NCBI GenBank assembly: GCA_963639765.1
Contig: CAVHXA010000040.1
Location: 1 to 15,469, forward strand
Length of the DNA stretch: 15,469 bases
Origin: CAVHXA01 sp963639765
GTDB taxonomy: Bacteria; Bacillota; Clostridia; Oscillospirales; Oscillospiraceae
Direction of reading: 5' to 3'
Under the pieces are notes generated by a model, which saw only the letters and a program-made list of their open reading frames with translations, had not been told where the DNA came from and did no database searches. Position 1 is the first letter of the stretch, and every line of letters begins with the position of its first letter. Below are positions 1 to 6,674 of the stretch, one piece after another. The translations under genes were made by a program, and so were the position numbers.

Positions 1-60
1 GTAGAAGCATTCCGTTCATGGGTTAAGCCAAAAGTCAAGTACAAAGTAAGCGCTCTATAA
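1..60 (+). CDS. 3' end of an unidentified gene, cut by the window edge
   Basis: Frame 1 is open from the left edge to a TAA at 58-60 and encodes 19 residues ending in KVKYKVSAL. The peptide is basic and too short for family assignment. It could be the end of an upstream toxin-type gene, given what follows, or only an open stretch by chance. The next 39 bases hold several stop codons in the same frame. Confidence 0.3.
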   Translation, partial: VEAFRSWVKPKVKYKVSAL

Positions 61-99
61 GACCCCGGCTTTCAGATGATGTAGTATAAATAGAGTTGA

Positions 100-312
100 C
101 AACTTACGCTCATCGGCGGGAAGGATCCGCAGGTTCAGTGTGCCGGCATGATGCAATTCCATAAGGGCAGAATTTCTTCTGTCGATACAGACAGCGGACA
201 TTTTCGGCCTAACATCAAATCACTGCCAAAGGTAAAGGCTGCATTGCAAAAACTCTGCGATAAGCATCCCGAACTCTTTGATCCGAATTCTGAATGGAGG
301 AAAAACAAATGA
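100..312 (+). pseudogene. Orphan C-terminal tail of a polymorphic-toxin-like protein
   Basis: After a stop at 97-99, frame 1 stays open for about 70 codons to a TGA at 310-312. It contains a HKGRISSVDTDSGHFRPN stretch. The pattern 'hydrophobic-x-G-x-I-x-x-(V/I)-x-x-x-SGH(Y/F)-x-P' followed by a helix is, from memory, a common tail of secreted polymorphic toxins (RHS, CDI and similar proteins). No convincing start exists: the first ATG codons (148 and 151) have no Shine-Dalgarno sequence and would begin in the middle of this motif. It is therefore probably a displaced toxin end, of the kind left as orphan modules downstream of a full-length toxin gene, or the remnant of a frameshifted gene. 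Its stop overlaps the start of the next gene as ATGA, the usual toxin-immunity arrangement. The catalytic activity cannot be assigned from this tail. Confidence 0.5.
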
Positions 313-764
313 ATGAAGCTATTGATTTAAAAGAAACATCCCGATACCTGCTTACGCTTGATCCAGACTACGACTACAACGACACAGAGCTGGATCACTT
401 TGAGGATCTTGCAGACAGCCTGATTAACCAGTATGGTTGGCCAACCGTATACAAAGAATGGTCCCGCTTTCTGCATGAAGAATGTCCTACAGACCAGGAC
501 GTTGTATGGTTCGCGCTGAATTTCTCTTCCTATGCACCGGATATCGCACTGCCGGACGCACTACAGTTCATTGCTTATCTGTACTACAGAGTTGACACAA
601 CAAAAAACAGCAGAGCTTTTGACATCTTCGACTCACTTGCCATTACCGTTCTCCCCAATGCCGGTCTTGTCAATATGATGGAACAGCCATGTTATGCAGC
701 CGAAAGCGATCCCCGCATCCAGGCCGAAATTGCGAACTGGAAACGCATCGAACCAAGAGATTAA
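309..764 (+). CDS. Small acidic protein, probable immunity protein
   Basis: This encodes 151 residues from the ATG at 309. An in-frame ATG at 294 would add five residues, but a GGAGG at 296-300 lies nine bases before 309 and the ATG at 309 overlaps the upstream TGA (ATGA), so 309 is preferred. The protein is rich in Asp and Glu, has no signal peptide or membrane segment, and looks like a mostly helical cytoplasmic protein. I do not recognise its family. Its position immediately after, and coupled to, a toxin C-terminal tail, its size and its acidity make it a probable cognate immunity protein that would bind and neutralise that toxin in the cytoplasm. It is intact while the toxin lacks a start, which fits a protective orphan module. 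A terminator follows at 793-822. Confidence 0.6.
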   Translation: MNEAIDLKETSRYLLTLDPDYDYNDTELDHFEDLADSLINQYGWPTVYKEWSRFLHEECPTDQDVVWFALNFSSYAPDIALPDALQFIAYLYYRVDTTKNSRAFDIFDSLAITVLPNAGLVNMMEQPCYAAESDPRIQAEIANWKRIEPRD

Positions 765-792
765 ATTACACAAAATTCACTATTCGAATACT

Positions 793-822
793 ACCGGCGC
801 AGGAACTGCATCCAGCGCCGGT
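793..822 (+). terminator. Rho-independent terminator after the immunity gene
   Basis: A perfect 8-bp inverted repeat (ACCGGCGC / GCGCCGGT) with a 14-nt loop is followed by GCTTTCTTTAT on the plus strand. It lies in the 68-nt gap between this gene and the converging relaxase gene. The minus-strand side has no clear T tract, so it mainly serves the plus-strand transcript. Confidence 0.7.
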
Positions 823-832
823 GCTTTCTTTA

Positions 833-2101
833 TCATCGCTCGCTCTCTTGAAAATGCTTTCCATCTGGCATTCTATCAAGCAGTGCCCCCCTAACGTTTC
901 GCGAGGTGGTCTTCTCGTATTGTTCCACTATTCTGTGAAGCTCTGCATTTTCCCGTTCAAGATCAATCCTGTGCAGCCGCCCCTGCACTGACTTGTAGGA
1001 AAGCAACTCCTTCTTCAGTGCAGAGACTTCATCCGTCAGCTTTCGGATCTGCGCATTTGCAGCGTCCAATGCCCTCTGAAGCTTTGATTCCTTTTTCTCA
1101 TGGATCACAAGCCGTTTTGCCATTGCTGCCAGCTTCTCAAATACGCTGCGCTCCACGGATACCTTGGATGTGAATGGGATGGATTTCACCTCTGCTTCGA
1201 TTTTGCTGATGTCCCGCAGTTCAGACTGCTGGTTCTCCAGCTTTTCCATTTTCCGGTCAAGCTTCGCCACCAGCTGTTCCTTCTGCTGACTTTCCTGGGT
1301 CAACTCCGCCAGTCTGTCCTTCTCCTTCTGCACCTTGAACTGCGTAACCGTCAGATGCTCCTCGGAGCTTCCGCGCTCTCCTCGTTCAATGTCGTCATAG
1401 CCGGCTTCCTTCATATGCCGGAAGAAGTCATCCTGCAGCACACTGTAGGATTTCCGAAGAACCGGTTTTCCCTTTGCGCTCAGGATCGGCTTTCCCTGTT
1501 CATCCAATGCCGGTTTCGATTCCCACTTTTTGCTCATGCTGACCTGGTGAATGGTTTCCTTTACTGTGCCGACCAATGACTTATCCTTGCATCGCTTTGT
1601 CCAGAGAATCTGCTTCTCCACCACCGGGATATAGACCACATGGAGATGATAGTGGTAAACATCCTCTCCCAACGCATCCGACATGGCCCGGTTCCGCTCA
1701 TCCGCATGCATCACAGCAGACAGGATATACTGCTCACCTCCCACGATCTCCACTGCACTCCGGTAGGCTTCTTCATAGAATTGCTTTGCAAATTCGTAGT
1801 CTCCATGATTGTAGAAATACGCTGAATTCACATCAAAGATCAGCTCGCCGAACTTCACTGCATCCGGCTTCAAGCCTCGTGTGGAAATGCTTCCGTCCGC
1901 CACCATCCGATCAAACAGCTCCCGGTATCCGGCCTCTGGGGTCTTGAAATGCACGTTCATCGGTGTCCGTTCCGGAACAATGTCCTGATTCACATAGGAC
2001 TCTTTTTCTCTTTCATTGTGTGCCTGCATATTGCTGACATCTGTGTCCACCATTCTGGCGTTCCGCACACTGGTACGGTCAATTCCGTCGCCTCTTGCCA
2101 T
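833..2101 (-). CDS. MobV-family relaxase (plasmid recombination/mobilization enzyme)
   Basis: This encodes 422 residues. It would nick the element's oriT on one strand, stay bound to the 5' end and pilot the strand through a helper conjugation channel. Near the N-terminus there is a HNERE motif (about residue 28), typical of the pMV158 MobM/Pre family, and at about 150-159 HYHLHVVYIP, the histidine-rich metal-binding motif. Residues about 248-395 are charged and heptad-like, a long coiled coil, as is usual for the C-terminal half of these proteins. Two starts are possible: ATG at 2107 or 2101. The GGAGG at 2110-2114 is only three bases from the first but nine from the second, so 2101 is chosen. 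The candidate oriT lies just upstream. I recall closely similar relaxases in mobile elements of gut Clostridia. Confidence 0.9.
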   Translation of the reverse strand: MARGDGIDRTSVRNARMVDTDVSNMQAHNEREKESYVNQDIVPERTPMNVHFKTPEAGYRELFDRMVADGSISTRGLKPDAVKFGELIFDVNSAYFYNHGDYEFAKQFYEEAYRSAVEIVGGEQYILSAVMHADERNRAMSDALGEDVYHYHLHVVYIPVVEKQILWTKRCKDKSLVGTVKETIHQVSMSKKWESKPALDEQGKPILSAKGKPVLRKSYSVLQDDFFRHMKEAGYDDIERGERGSSEEHLTVTQFKVQKEKDRLAELTQESQQKEQLVAKLDRKMEKLENQQSELRDISKIEAEVKSIPFTSKVSVERSVFEKLAAMAKRLVIHEKKESKLQRALDAANAQIRKLTDEVSALKKELLSYKSVQGRLHRIDLERENAELHRIVEQYEKTTSRNVRGALLDRMPDGKHFQESER

Positions 2102-2176
2102 AGGCATTTACCTCCTCAACAAATTCTTAGTCTTTTAACTTTTCTGGCATTTTCCCCGGGCAGCTCTTCGTGAGCG

Positions 2177-2193
2177 CACTTCCGTTGGAAGTG
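2177..2193 (-). repeat. 7-bp perfect hairpin beside the nick-like site
   Basis: CACTTCC and GGAAGTG are separated by GTT. It lies 6 nt beyond the proposed nick junction on the transferred-strand side and may be a relaxase recognition or strand-termination hairpin. Confidence 0.55.
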
Positions 2194-2202
2194 TAATAAC
2201 CC

Positions 2203-2231
2203 ACTATGATACTTTCATCCTGCGGTTGCAA
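2203..2231 (-). promoter_or_regulatory. Candidate relaxase promoter overlapping oriT
   Basis: On the minus strand TTGCAA (2226-2231), a 17-nt spacer and CATAGT (2203-2208) form a 4/6 plus 4/6 promoter match. The -10 overlaps the proposed nick sequence. In pMV158 the mob promoter also overlaps oriT, letting the relaxase repress itself. The match is modest. Confidence 0.35.
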
Positions 2232-2239
2232 AGTACCGT

Positions 2240-2259
2240 GGGCTCTCCGAGGGCTCTCC
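2240..2259. repeat. Two 9-bp direct repeats with 11-bp spacing
   Basis: GGGCTCTCC occurs at 2240-2248 and 2251-2259. Spacing of about one helical turn would put bound proteins on the same face of the DNA. Possible binding sites for the RHH protein or the primase; no function is shown. Confidence 0.5.
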
Positions 2260-2267
2260 CGAGGGGA

Positions 2268-2285
2268 TGCCGGCTTTCGCCGGCA
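2268..2285 (-). repeat. GC-rich hairpin with a GAAA tetraloop on the minus strand
   Basis: TGCCGGC / GCCGGCA pair perfectly around four bases. On the minus strand the loop reads GAAA, a stable GNRA loop if transcribed. No T tract follows, so it is not a standard terminator. It could be a structural element of the origin or limit read-through from the primase gene. Confidence 0.6.
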
Positions 2286-2286
2286 A

Positions 2287-2324
2287 TGATTCTCTGCAGA
2301 AAATGCAATAAATACAGAGAATCA
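2287..2324. repeat. 10-bp inverted repeat enclosing a copy of a 24-bp repeat
   Basis: TGATTCTCTG (2287-2296) and CAGAGAATCA (2315-2324) are perfect complements one base beyond the primase stop codon. Positions 2294-2317 match the reverse complement of 4269-4292 inside the primase gene at 23 of 24 bases. Candidate initiator or primase-binding structure. Confidence 0.65.
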
Positions 2325-2325
2325 A

Positions 2326-4962
2326 TTAGGCGGCCTCCGGGTTCATCCGCACAATCGTATCCGGTTTCCGTCCGATGCCCTTGTACTCCTGCGGGATCCG
2401 CAGAAGATATCCATGCTCCTCCAGCAGCTCCAGCGTCGGATCAATCTCCTCCGTCTTGCGGAAGAACTTACCCCGGCAGACCTGAAACAGTTCTGACCGC
2501 TTCACCTCCGGCCTTCCGAATTTCTTCAGCTTCGCCAAAACAAACTTTGCCTTCCGCACATTCAGATCTCCGCTCATCATGGAGTAGGCATAGGCAGAGT
2601 GGGCGAGGAAATACTGCCCGATCTGTATAGCTCTCCGAATCGTCTCCGCCGCGATCAGCTCCTCCGCCGAAGACATTTCCGCGCCGTGCAGAAGTCCGGC
2701 AATTCGCAGTGCAGCGCCGATATACTTGTTGCCCCAATCTGCGATGGCCTGTCCTTCTCCCAGTAGATACTTCTCATGCTCCTCAAAGCAATCGGCGATC
2801 ACATCGGTTGCTTCCTCTGTCAGATGAAGATGCAGCGGTTCTTCCGGCACCGGCACGGCCATCAATGAAAAGATCATTTTCCTGTAGCTCTCGGCAGTTT
2901 TCTCCGGCATCGGCGGTGTCCGAAAAGTTCTTGTACCGATTCTTGAAGCCGGACAGGAATAAAGAAATCTCGCGATCAGGCCGCGCCCATTCATATTTGG
3001 ATTTTCCATGATTTCATTCAGCACACTTGGCTGAATTGACAAGATTGCGGTCAATGCCGGATGATGAATTCGCTCAGCCGCACGGCCCATACGATCGATA
3101 TAAATCTCATCGCCGCAGTGCCCCTTGAGCCAGACATCAATATTCGGTTTTCCCGAATATCGCCCGGCCATGATGTCGAAGATTCCGCCCTCTGTGGAGA
3201 TCACAGACAGTATTCCGTTGTTGTTGGCGATCAAACTGGTCAGCGCCTCACTGGAGCAGTCATCTGCGAAGAAACGTACCGGCTTCAGCTCCTCCATTTC
3301 ATCAAACTGCGCCTCCAGCTGCTGAAGCTCCAGCTCCATCGACGTATCCGGCTTCGTCTCCAGCTTTTTCTTGATGCCGGCGATCTGGCGCTCCATGGAT
3401 TCCCGTTCCTGCCGGTTTCTCCTGAGTTCTGCTTTCCTGCCTTCATTGAATTCCTGCTCATATTCATAGAGATACTTGGTCATAGATTTCATCACGCTGG
3501 ATTTTCGTTCCCCAGGCGCTGCGACTACCACCGTATAGAGATTCAGCGGCTCACAGTAGCCGGATATTCCTTCCACCACATATTTTCCCTGCAGACAGGA
3601 TGCCAACACACCTAATGAAATCACCGCTGCCATATCCGGTGAGGTCTGGCTGTTCTCGGCAACTGCGGCAACGTAGTCTCTTACCACCTCCGGCAGCGCA
3701 TCGACCGGGAATTTCGGCAGATCTGCGCACTCCGGAACAAGTGGTACCACAGGCGCAAAGCTCTTTCCCGTCGATGTCTCCGGCTGTTTTTGCTCACCCA
3801 CGGCTCCTGTCTGTATCTTGTCCTGAGGTTTATCTTTTTTGAGTGCTTCCTGCTCGTCCATTGCTGTTGCCTGCGTCTGCGCACCTACGTCTGCTTCATC
3901 CGCCATCACTGTGCTCGGTATGCATCGCTGGTGTGCAGTTTCCTTTCTGCGAAGCGTATACACCTCTCTGCACTGCGCAATGGCTCTCTGAATGGTCAGC
4001 GCCCCGTAGGTACTGCCGGACTGTACCCGGTTCCACTTCTCCCGCATCAGACCGGATTTCCGGAACAAGGCATCCATTTTTGCAGCATCCCTTCCCGTCC
4101 AGAAGGCCAAATAACTGCACAATGCCATATCTGCCTCAGAATGAGAGGAATAGCCTACGGTTGAACCATCCCAGAGCGCCGAAAAGGCATTTCCGCTCCG
4201 GCTCGCCTTCGCCAAAGCAACGATTTCCTCCAGATCCGGCAGCGAAACGTCTGCACTTACTGCATTTCCTGTATTTATTGCATTTCCTGCAGCTGCTTCG
4301 CTCTTCCTTTCCGGCCTTTTCATAAATCGTTCCAGCAAAAGCTTCAATTCCTCTGTCCGATCACCGAATGCATAGGCTTCACAGGCTCTGCCGGTAACGG
4401 TCACATATTTATTGGTTGCGCCCGCCACATAGGCCTCAATGCCTTCCTTGTGGTTCATGATATAGTACCGGCCACTGTCGTACCGGAACCCGTCCGCCCG
4501 GAAGAGGATGTGAACACCCTCTCCGCTGGGACTGAGTTCCGTATAGCTGTGCATCAGCGCTATTATCTCCGCTGCATTGCCGGTATACTGTCCATCCTTC
4601 ACACAGTGATCCAGATCAATGGCACAGATGCCGTCAAAGATGCCGATTCCAATGCCTTCGTACCCTTTCGCAGCGACTGCGGTCTGAAAGTCTGAAAAGC
4701 TGCTGCGGTCATTGCTCCGCGCCATCTGTCCTGTCAGCGGATTGTAAGGAACCTTCGTCCTGCAGCCATTTCTTTCCTCGTACCGCCAGCAGCAAAACCT
4801 TCCATTTTCCCGCAGCTGATCCGGAAAATCCCCCATCTGCCGCATGTTTTCGTGGTCTGCTGTCTGATTTTGTGTTATAGTGTTGTTGGATATTTCAAGT
4901 GACTGCCCGACATCTGCGCCAACAGATGTGTTAAGGGCGGTCATTTCTTTTGTAAGTGTCAT
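2326..4962 (-). CDS. Primase-polymerase/helicase (Prim-Pol plus DUF3987)
   Basis: This encodes 878 residues and is probably the element's replication protein, priming and unwinding the excised circle. The N-terminal part resembles archaeo-eukaryotic-type Prim-Pol domains of the NrS-1 sort: RFCCWRYEERNG near 55-67, TKVPYNP near 70, the AIDLDHC metal motif with Asp at about 116 and 118, and SPSGEGVHIL at about 145-154. A following segment with SEADMALCSYLAFWTG is typical of such primases. A variable linker leads to a DUF3987-type helicase with a Walker A variant, VVAAPGERKSSVMK, and an internal charged coiled coil. The C-terminus looks like a winged-helix tail (RKPDTIVRMN). The ATG at 4962 overlaps the upstream TGA as ATGA and has GGAGG seven bases before it; the ATG at 4968 is too close to the GGAGG. 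Part of the 24-bp repeat lies in the linker. Confidence 0.88.
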   Translation of the reverse strand: MTLTKEMTALNTSVGADVGQSLEISNNTITQNQTADHENMRQMGDFPDQLRENGRFCCWRYEERNGCRTKVPYNPLTGQMARSNDRSSFSDFQTAVAAKGYEGIGIGIFDGICAIDLDHCVKDGQYTGNAAEIIALMHSYTELSPSGEGVHILFRADGFRYDSGRYYIMNHKEGIEAYVAGATNKYVTVTGRACEAYAFGDRTEELKLLLERFMKRPERKSEAAAGNAINTGNAVSADVSLPDLEEIVALAKASRSGNAFSALWDGSTVGYSSHSEADMALCSYLAFWTGRDAAKMDALFRKSGLMREKWNRVQSGSTYGALTIQRAIAQCREVYTLRRKETAHQRCIPSTVMADEADVGAQTQATAMDEQEALKKDKPQDKIQTGAVGEQKQPETSTGKSFAPVVPLVPECADLPKFPVDALPEVVRDYVAAVAENSQTSPDMAAVISLGVLASCLQGKYVVEGISGYCEPLNLYTVVVAAPGERKSSVMKSMTKYLYEYEQEFNEGRKAELRRNRQERESMERQIAGIKKKLETKPDTSMELELQQLEAQFDEMEELKPVRFFADDCSSEALTSLIANNNGILSVISTEGGIFDIMAGRYSGKPNIDVWLKGHCGDEIYIDRMGRAAERIHHPALTAILSIQPSVLNEIMENPNMNGRGLIARFLYSCPASRIGTRTFRTPPMPEKTAESYRKMIFSLMAVPVPEEPLHLHLTEEATDVIADCFEEHEKYLLGEGQAIADWGNKYIGAALRIAGLLHGAEMSSAEELIAAETIRRAIQIGQYFLAHSAYAYSMMSGDLNVRKAKFVLAKLKKFGRPEVKRSELFQVCRGKFFRKTEEIDPTLELLEEHGYLLRIPQEYKGIGRKPDTIVRMNPEAA
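4269..4292 (-). repeat. 24-bp repeat copy inside the primase linker
   Basis: It is the reverse complement of 2294-2317 with one mismatch. In the coding frame it falls in a low-complexity linker made of two 18-bp units (AGNAIN, TGNAVS), so the coding copy is also part of a short tandem repeat. Confidence 0.75.
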
Positions 4963-5285
4963 TCGCATTCCTCCTTCATTCCGTTCAAGATAGTTGTCAT
5001 CATTTCAATCCGATCCAGCAGTTCATCGCTCACCCCCTCTCCGGTCTCAATCCGCTTCAGCTCCTCCAGCACCGCAGCCAGCTGACCTCTCAATGCCTTG
5101 TATACCCTCGGATTGCCCTGCACCACCACATCCCTGTGCATCAGCCGCCGGGTAATATACTCCTGCTTTGTCAGCCCTGACATGGCCACATAAGCTTCGA
5201 TCTGCTGATCCTCCTCCGGTGAAACCCGGAAAGCCACTGTTTTATTTCTCCACCTGTTGTGCTCATCTTTATTTTTCTGCGACAT
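4959..5285 (-). CDS. Ribbon-helix-helix protein, MobC-like relaxosome or regulatory protein
   Basis: This encodes 108 residues from the ATG at 5285, which is preceded by AGGAGG three bases upstream; longer upstream readings run inside the integrase gene in another frame. Residues about 14-45 (KTVAFRVSPEEDQQIEAYV and the helix after it) match the ribbon-helix-helix fold: a short basic strand that contacts DNA, then two helices. The remainder is helical and acidic. Similar proteins in mobilizable elements are annotated as MobC-type mobilization accessories; copy or transcription control is the alternative. It overlaps the integrase end by 17 nt and the primase start by 4 nt, so the three are translated together. 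The structured region at 2108-2325 is a possible DNA target. Confidence 0.75.
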   Translation of the reverse strand: MSQKNKDEHNRWRNKTVAFRVSPEEDQQIEAYVAMSGLTKQEYITRRLMHRDVVVQGNPRVYKALRGQLAAVLEELKRIETGEGVSDELLDRIEMMTTILNGMKEECE

Positions 5286-6360
5286 ATTCTCCTCCTCTTT
5301 CCATATCCAGCTTTTCCGCCATTTCCGTCTGCTTTGACGGGAACAGGTGCGCATACTGGTATGTGATGTCAATGCTTTCATGCCCCACACGGTCTGCAAT
5401 CGCGATGGCTGAGAAACCCATATCAATCAGCAGTGATACATGACTGTGACGGATGTCATGAATGCGAATCTGCTTAACTCCTGCTTCTCTTGCGCCACGC
5501 TCCATCTCATGATGCAGGTAGCTTTTTGTCACCGTGAACATTCGATCATCCAATCCGACATCATATAGTTGTCTCAGATAATCCTGTATCTCTTCCGTTA
5601 GGAACTTCGGCATCTTAATGACCCGATTGCTCTTTTCTGTCTTTGGTGATGTGATGAGATCCTGTCCCTTCAACCGCTGATAGGATTTTGAAATCGACAC
5701 CGTTCCCTTCTCAAAGTCAAAATCCGCCGGAGTCAGTGCCAACAGCTCTCCTTCCCGAATTCCTGTCCAATACAGCATCTCAAAAGCGTAATAGGACAGT
5801 GGCTTGTCCATCATTGCAACGGCAAACTTGAGATATTCCTCCTTCGTCCAGAACAGCATCTCCCGGTTTTTGTTCTTACCCATGCCGCCTGCCTTTTTGC
5901 ACGGATTCTCACGCAGGTTATAAAATCGAATAGCATGGTTGAAAATGGCGCTGAGCTGACAATGCAGCGTCTTGAGATATACCGGTGAATACCCCTCGCC
6001 TTTGCTGTCCTTATAGTTCATCATTTCATTCTGCCAGCTTACAATCTGCTGTGCCGTGATGTTGCACATCTTCAGCTTTCCAAAATAGGGAACCAGCTTG
6101 GTTCGGATAATGTGTTCCTTTGTTGCCCAGGTATTTTCCTTGAGTCTGGTTTCCATATCCTTTGTATACAGCTCCACAAAGCTTTTAAATGTCATATCCA
6201 GATCCGCTGTCGCCTTGTTAAGCTGCTCACGCTCCCAAGCCTGTGCTTCACGCTTGGTCTTGAATCCGCGCTTCTGCGTCTGTTTTCTTTCTCCGGTCCA
6301 ATCTGTGTAACGATAAATCACACGCCAGGTACCGGTCTTTTCTTCCTTATAAACTGCCAT
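5269..6360 (-). CDS. int: Tyrosine recombinase/integrase of the element
   Basis: This encodes 363 residues. It catalyses site-specific integration and excision between attP and attB, here apparently at the guaA 3' end. Domains in order: an N-terminal arm-type DNA-binding region (1-50, AP2-like), a SAM-like core-binding domain (about 55-155) and a catalytic domain (165-350). The catalytic set is complete: R202 in TGIREGELL, K240 in SPKTEKSNR, H301 and R304 in HDIRHSH, H327 in RVGHES and nucleophile Y336 in TYQYAHL. Length and motifs fit the Tn916/phage family. The ATG shares one base with the xis stop (TAATG) and GGAGG lies a few bases upstream. Unusually, the gene is transcribed away from the guaA junction and reads on into the replication genes. 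Confidence 0.95.
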   Translation of the reverse strand: MAVYKEEKTGTWRVIYRYTDWTGERKQTQKRGFKTKREAQAWEREQLNKATADLDMTFKSFVELYTKDMETRLKENTWATKEHIIRTKLVPYFGKLKMCNITAQQIVSWQNEMMNYKDSKGEGYSPVYLKTLHCQLSAIFNHAIRFYNLRENPCKKAGGMGKNKNREMLFWTKEEYLKFAVAMMDKPLSYYAFEMLYWTGIREGELLALTPADFDFEKGTVSISKSYQRLKGQDLITSPKTEKSNRVIKMPKFLTEEIQDYLRQLYDVGLDDRMFTVTKSYLHHEMERGAREAGVKQIRIHDIRHSHVSLLIDMGFSAIAIADRVGHESIDITYQYAHLFPSKQTEMAEKLDMERGGEYVAEK

Positions 6361-6551
6361 TACGCCTCCTTATCTGCTCCGCCGTAGCAAAGCTTCTCTT
6401 CAAAATATTTTCTGTTTACACGTCCAGAGATGGTGATGTATCCCTTCTCACGGAGCTCCTTGTTGAGGTTCTGTACAACCTTATAAGCATAGGACTTGGA
6501 GACCCCCAACTCCTTCGCTACATCCTCAACTCTCATAAAAGTGTTTTCCAT
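6360..6551 (-). CDS. xis: Excisionase-like helix-turn-helix protein
   Basis: This encodes 63 residues. The ATG at 6551 is chosen because a TAAAGGAGGAAA stretch precedes it by ten bases; a longer reading from 6584 has no ribosome site and would begin only about 13 nt after the predicted transcript start. MRVEDVAKELGVSKSYAYKVV is a MerR/Xis-type winged-helix DNA-binding motif, followed by a basic RVNRKYFEEKL wing. Such proteins bend attachment-site DNA and bias the integrase towards excision; they can also regulate transcription. Its position directly before int and their one-base overlap support the role. It is the first gene of the leftward operon. Confidence 0.8.
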   Translation of the reverse strand: MENTFMRVEDVAKELGVSKSYAYKVVQNLNKELREKGYITISGRVNRKYFEEKLCYGGADKEA

Positions 6552-6603
6552 GTTCCAGTTTCCTCCTTTATCCTTGTTAAGCATATCTGTTTAATGTTTT
6601 CAC

Positions 6604-6632
6604 ATTATATTATACATTTATGTTTAAGTCAA
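6604..6632 (-). promoter_or_regulatory. Promoter of the xis-int-RHH-primase operon
   Basis: On the minus strand TTGACT (6627-6632), a 17-nt spacer and a perfect TATAAT (6604-6609). Transcription would start near 6597 and the first good ribosome site follows before 6551. The spacer contains the 12-bp motif also found in the opposite promoter. Confidence 0.8.
6615..6626 (-). promoter_or_regulatory. Putative repressor operator, xis side
   Basis: TAAACATAAATG on the minus strand, lying between the -35 and -10. It matches TAAACATATATG at 6685-6696 on the plus strand in 11 of 12 bases. A repressor bound here would block the promoter. Confidence 0.55.
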
Positions 6633-6651
6633 TAGCCCAGTCGAAAAGTAT

Positions 6652-6667
6652 TAAACTTTTTTGTTTA
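6652..6667. promoter_or_regulatory. Palindromic site between the divergent promoters
   Basis: TAAAC and GTTTA are separated by six T residues. It uses the same half-site as the two 12-bp motifs and lies between the two promoters, so it may be a third binding site for the same protein. AT-rich sequence makes chance occurrence possible. Confidence 0.35.
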
Positions 6668-6674
6668 TATTCTT

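Larger units (their letters stand above)
2108..2325 (-). other. Candidate origin of transfer (oriT) and possible replication origin
   Basis: This 218-nt non-coding gap between the primase stop and the relaxase start is unusually structured. Read on the minus strand it holds, in order: a 10-bp inverted repeat with an 18-nt loop (2287-2324); a GC hairpin with a GAAA loop (2268-2285); two 9-bp direct repeats 11 bp apart; a candidate promoter; a nick-like sequence ATAGTGGG/TTATTACAC (junction between 2200 and 2199); and a 7-bp hairpin (2177-2193). The nick-like sequence resembles what I recall of pMV158-family oriT (TAGTGTG/TTA, flanked by AAGTAT and ACTT arms). MobV oriT normally sits directly upstream of the relaxase gene, as here. 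The exact nick is inferred. Confidence 0.6.

Noticed and set aside
2268..2285. GC hairpin after the primase gene as a rho-independent terminator
   Set aside because: No T tract follows on either strand.
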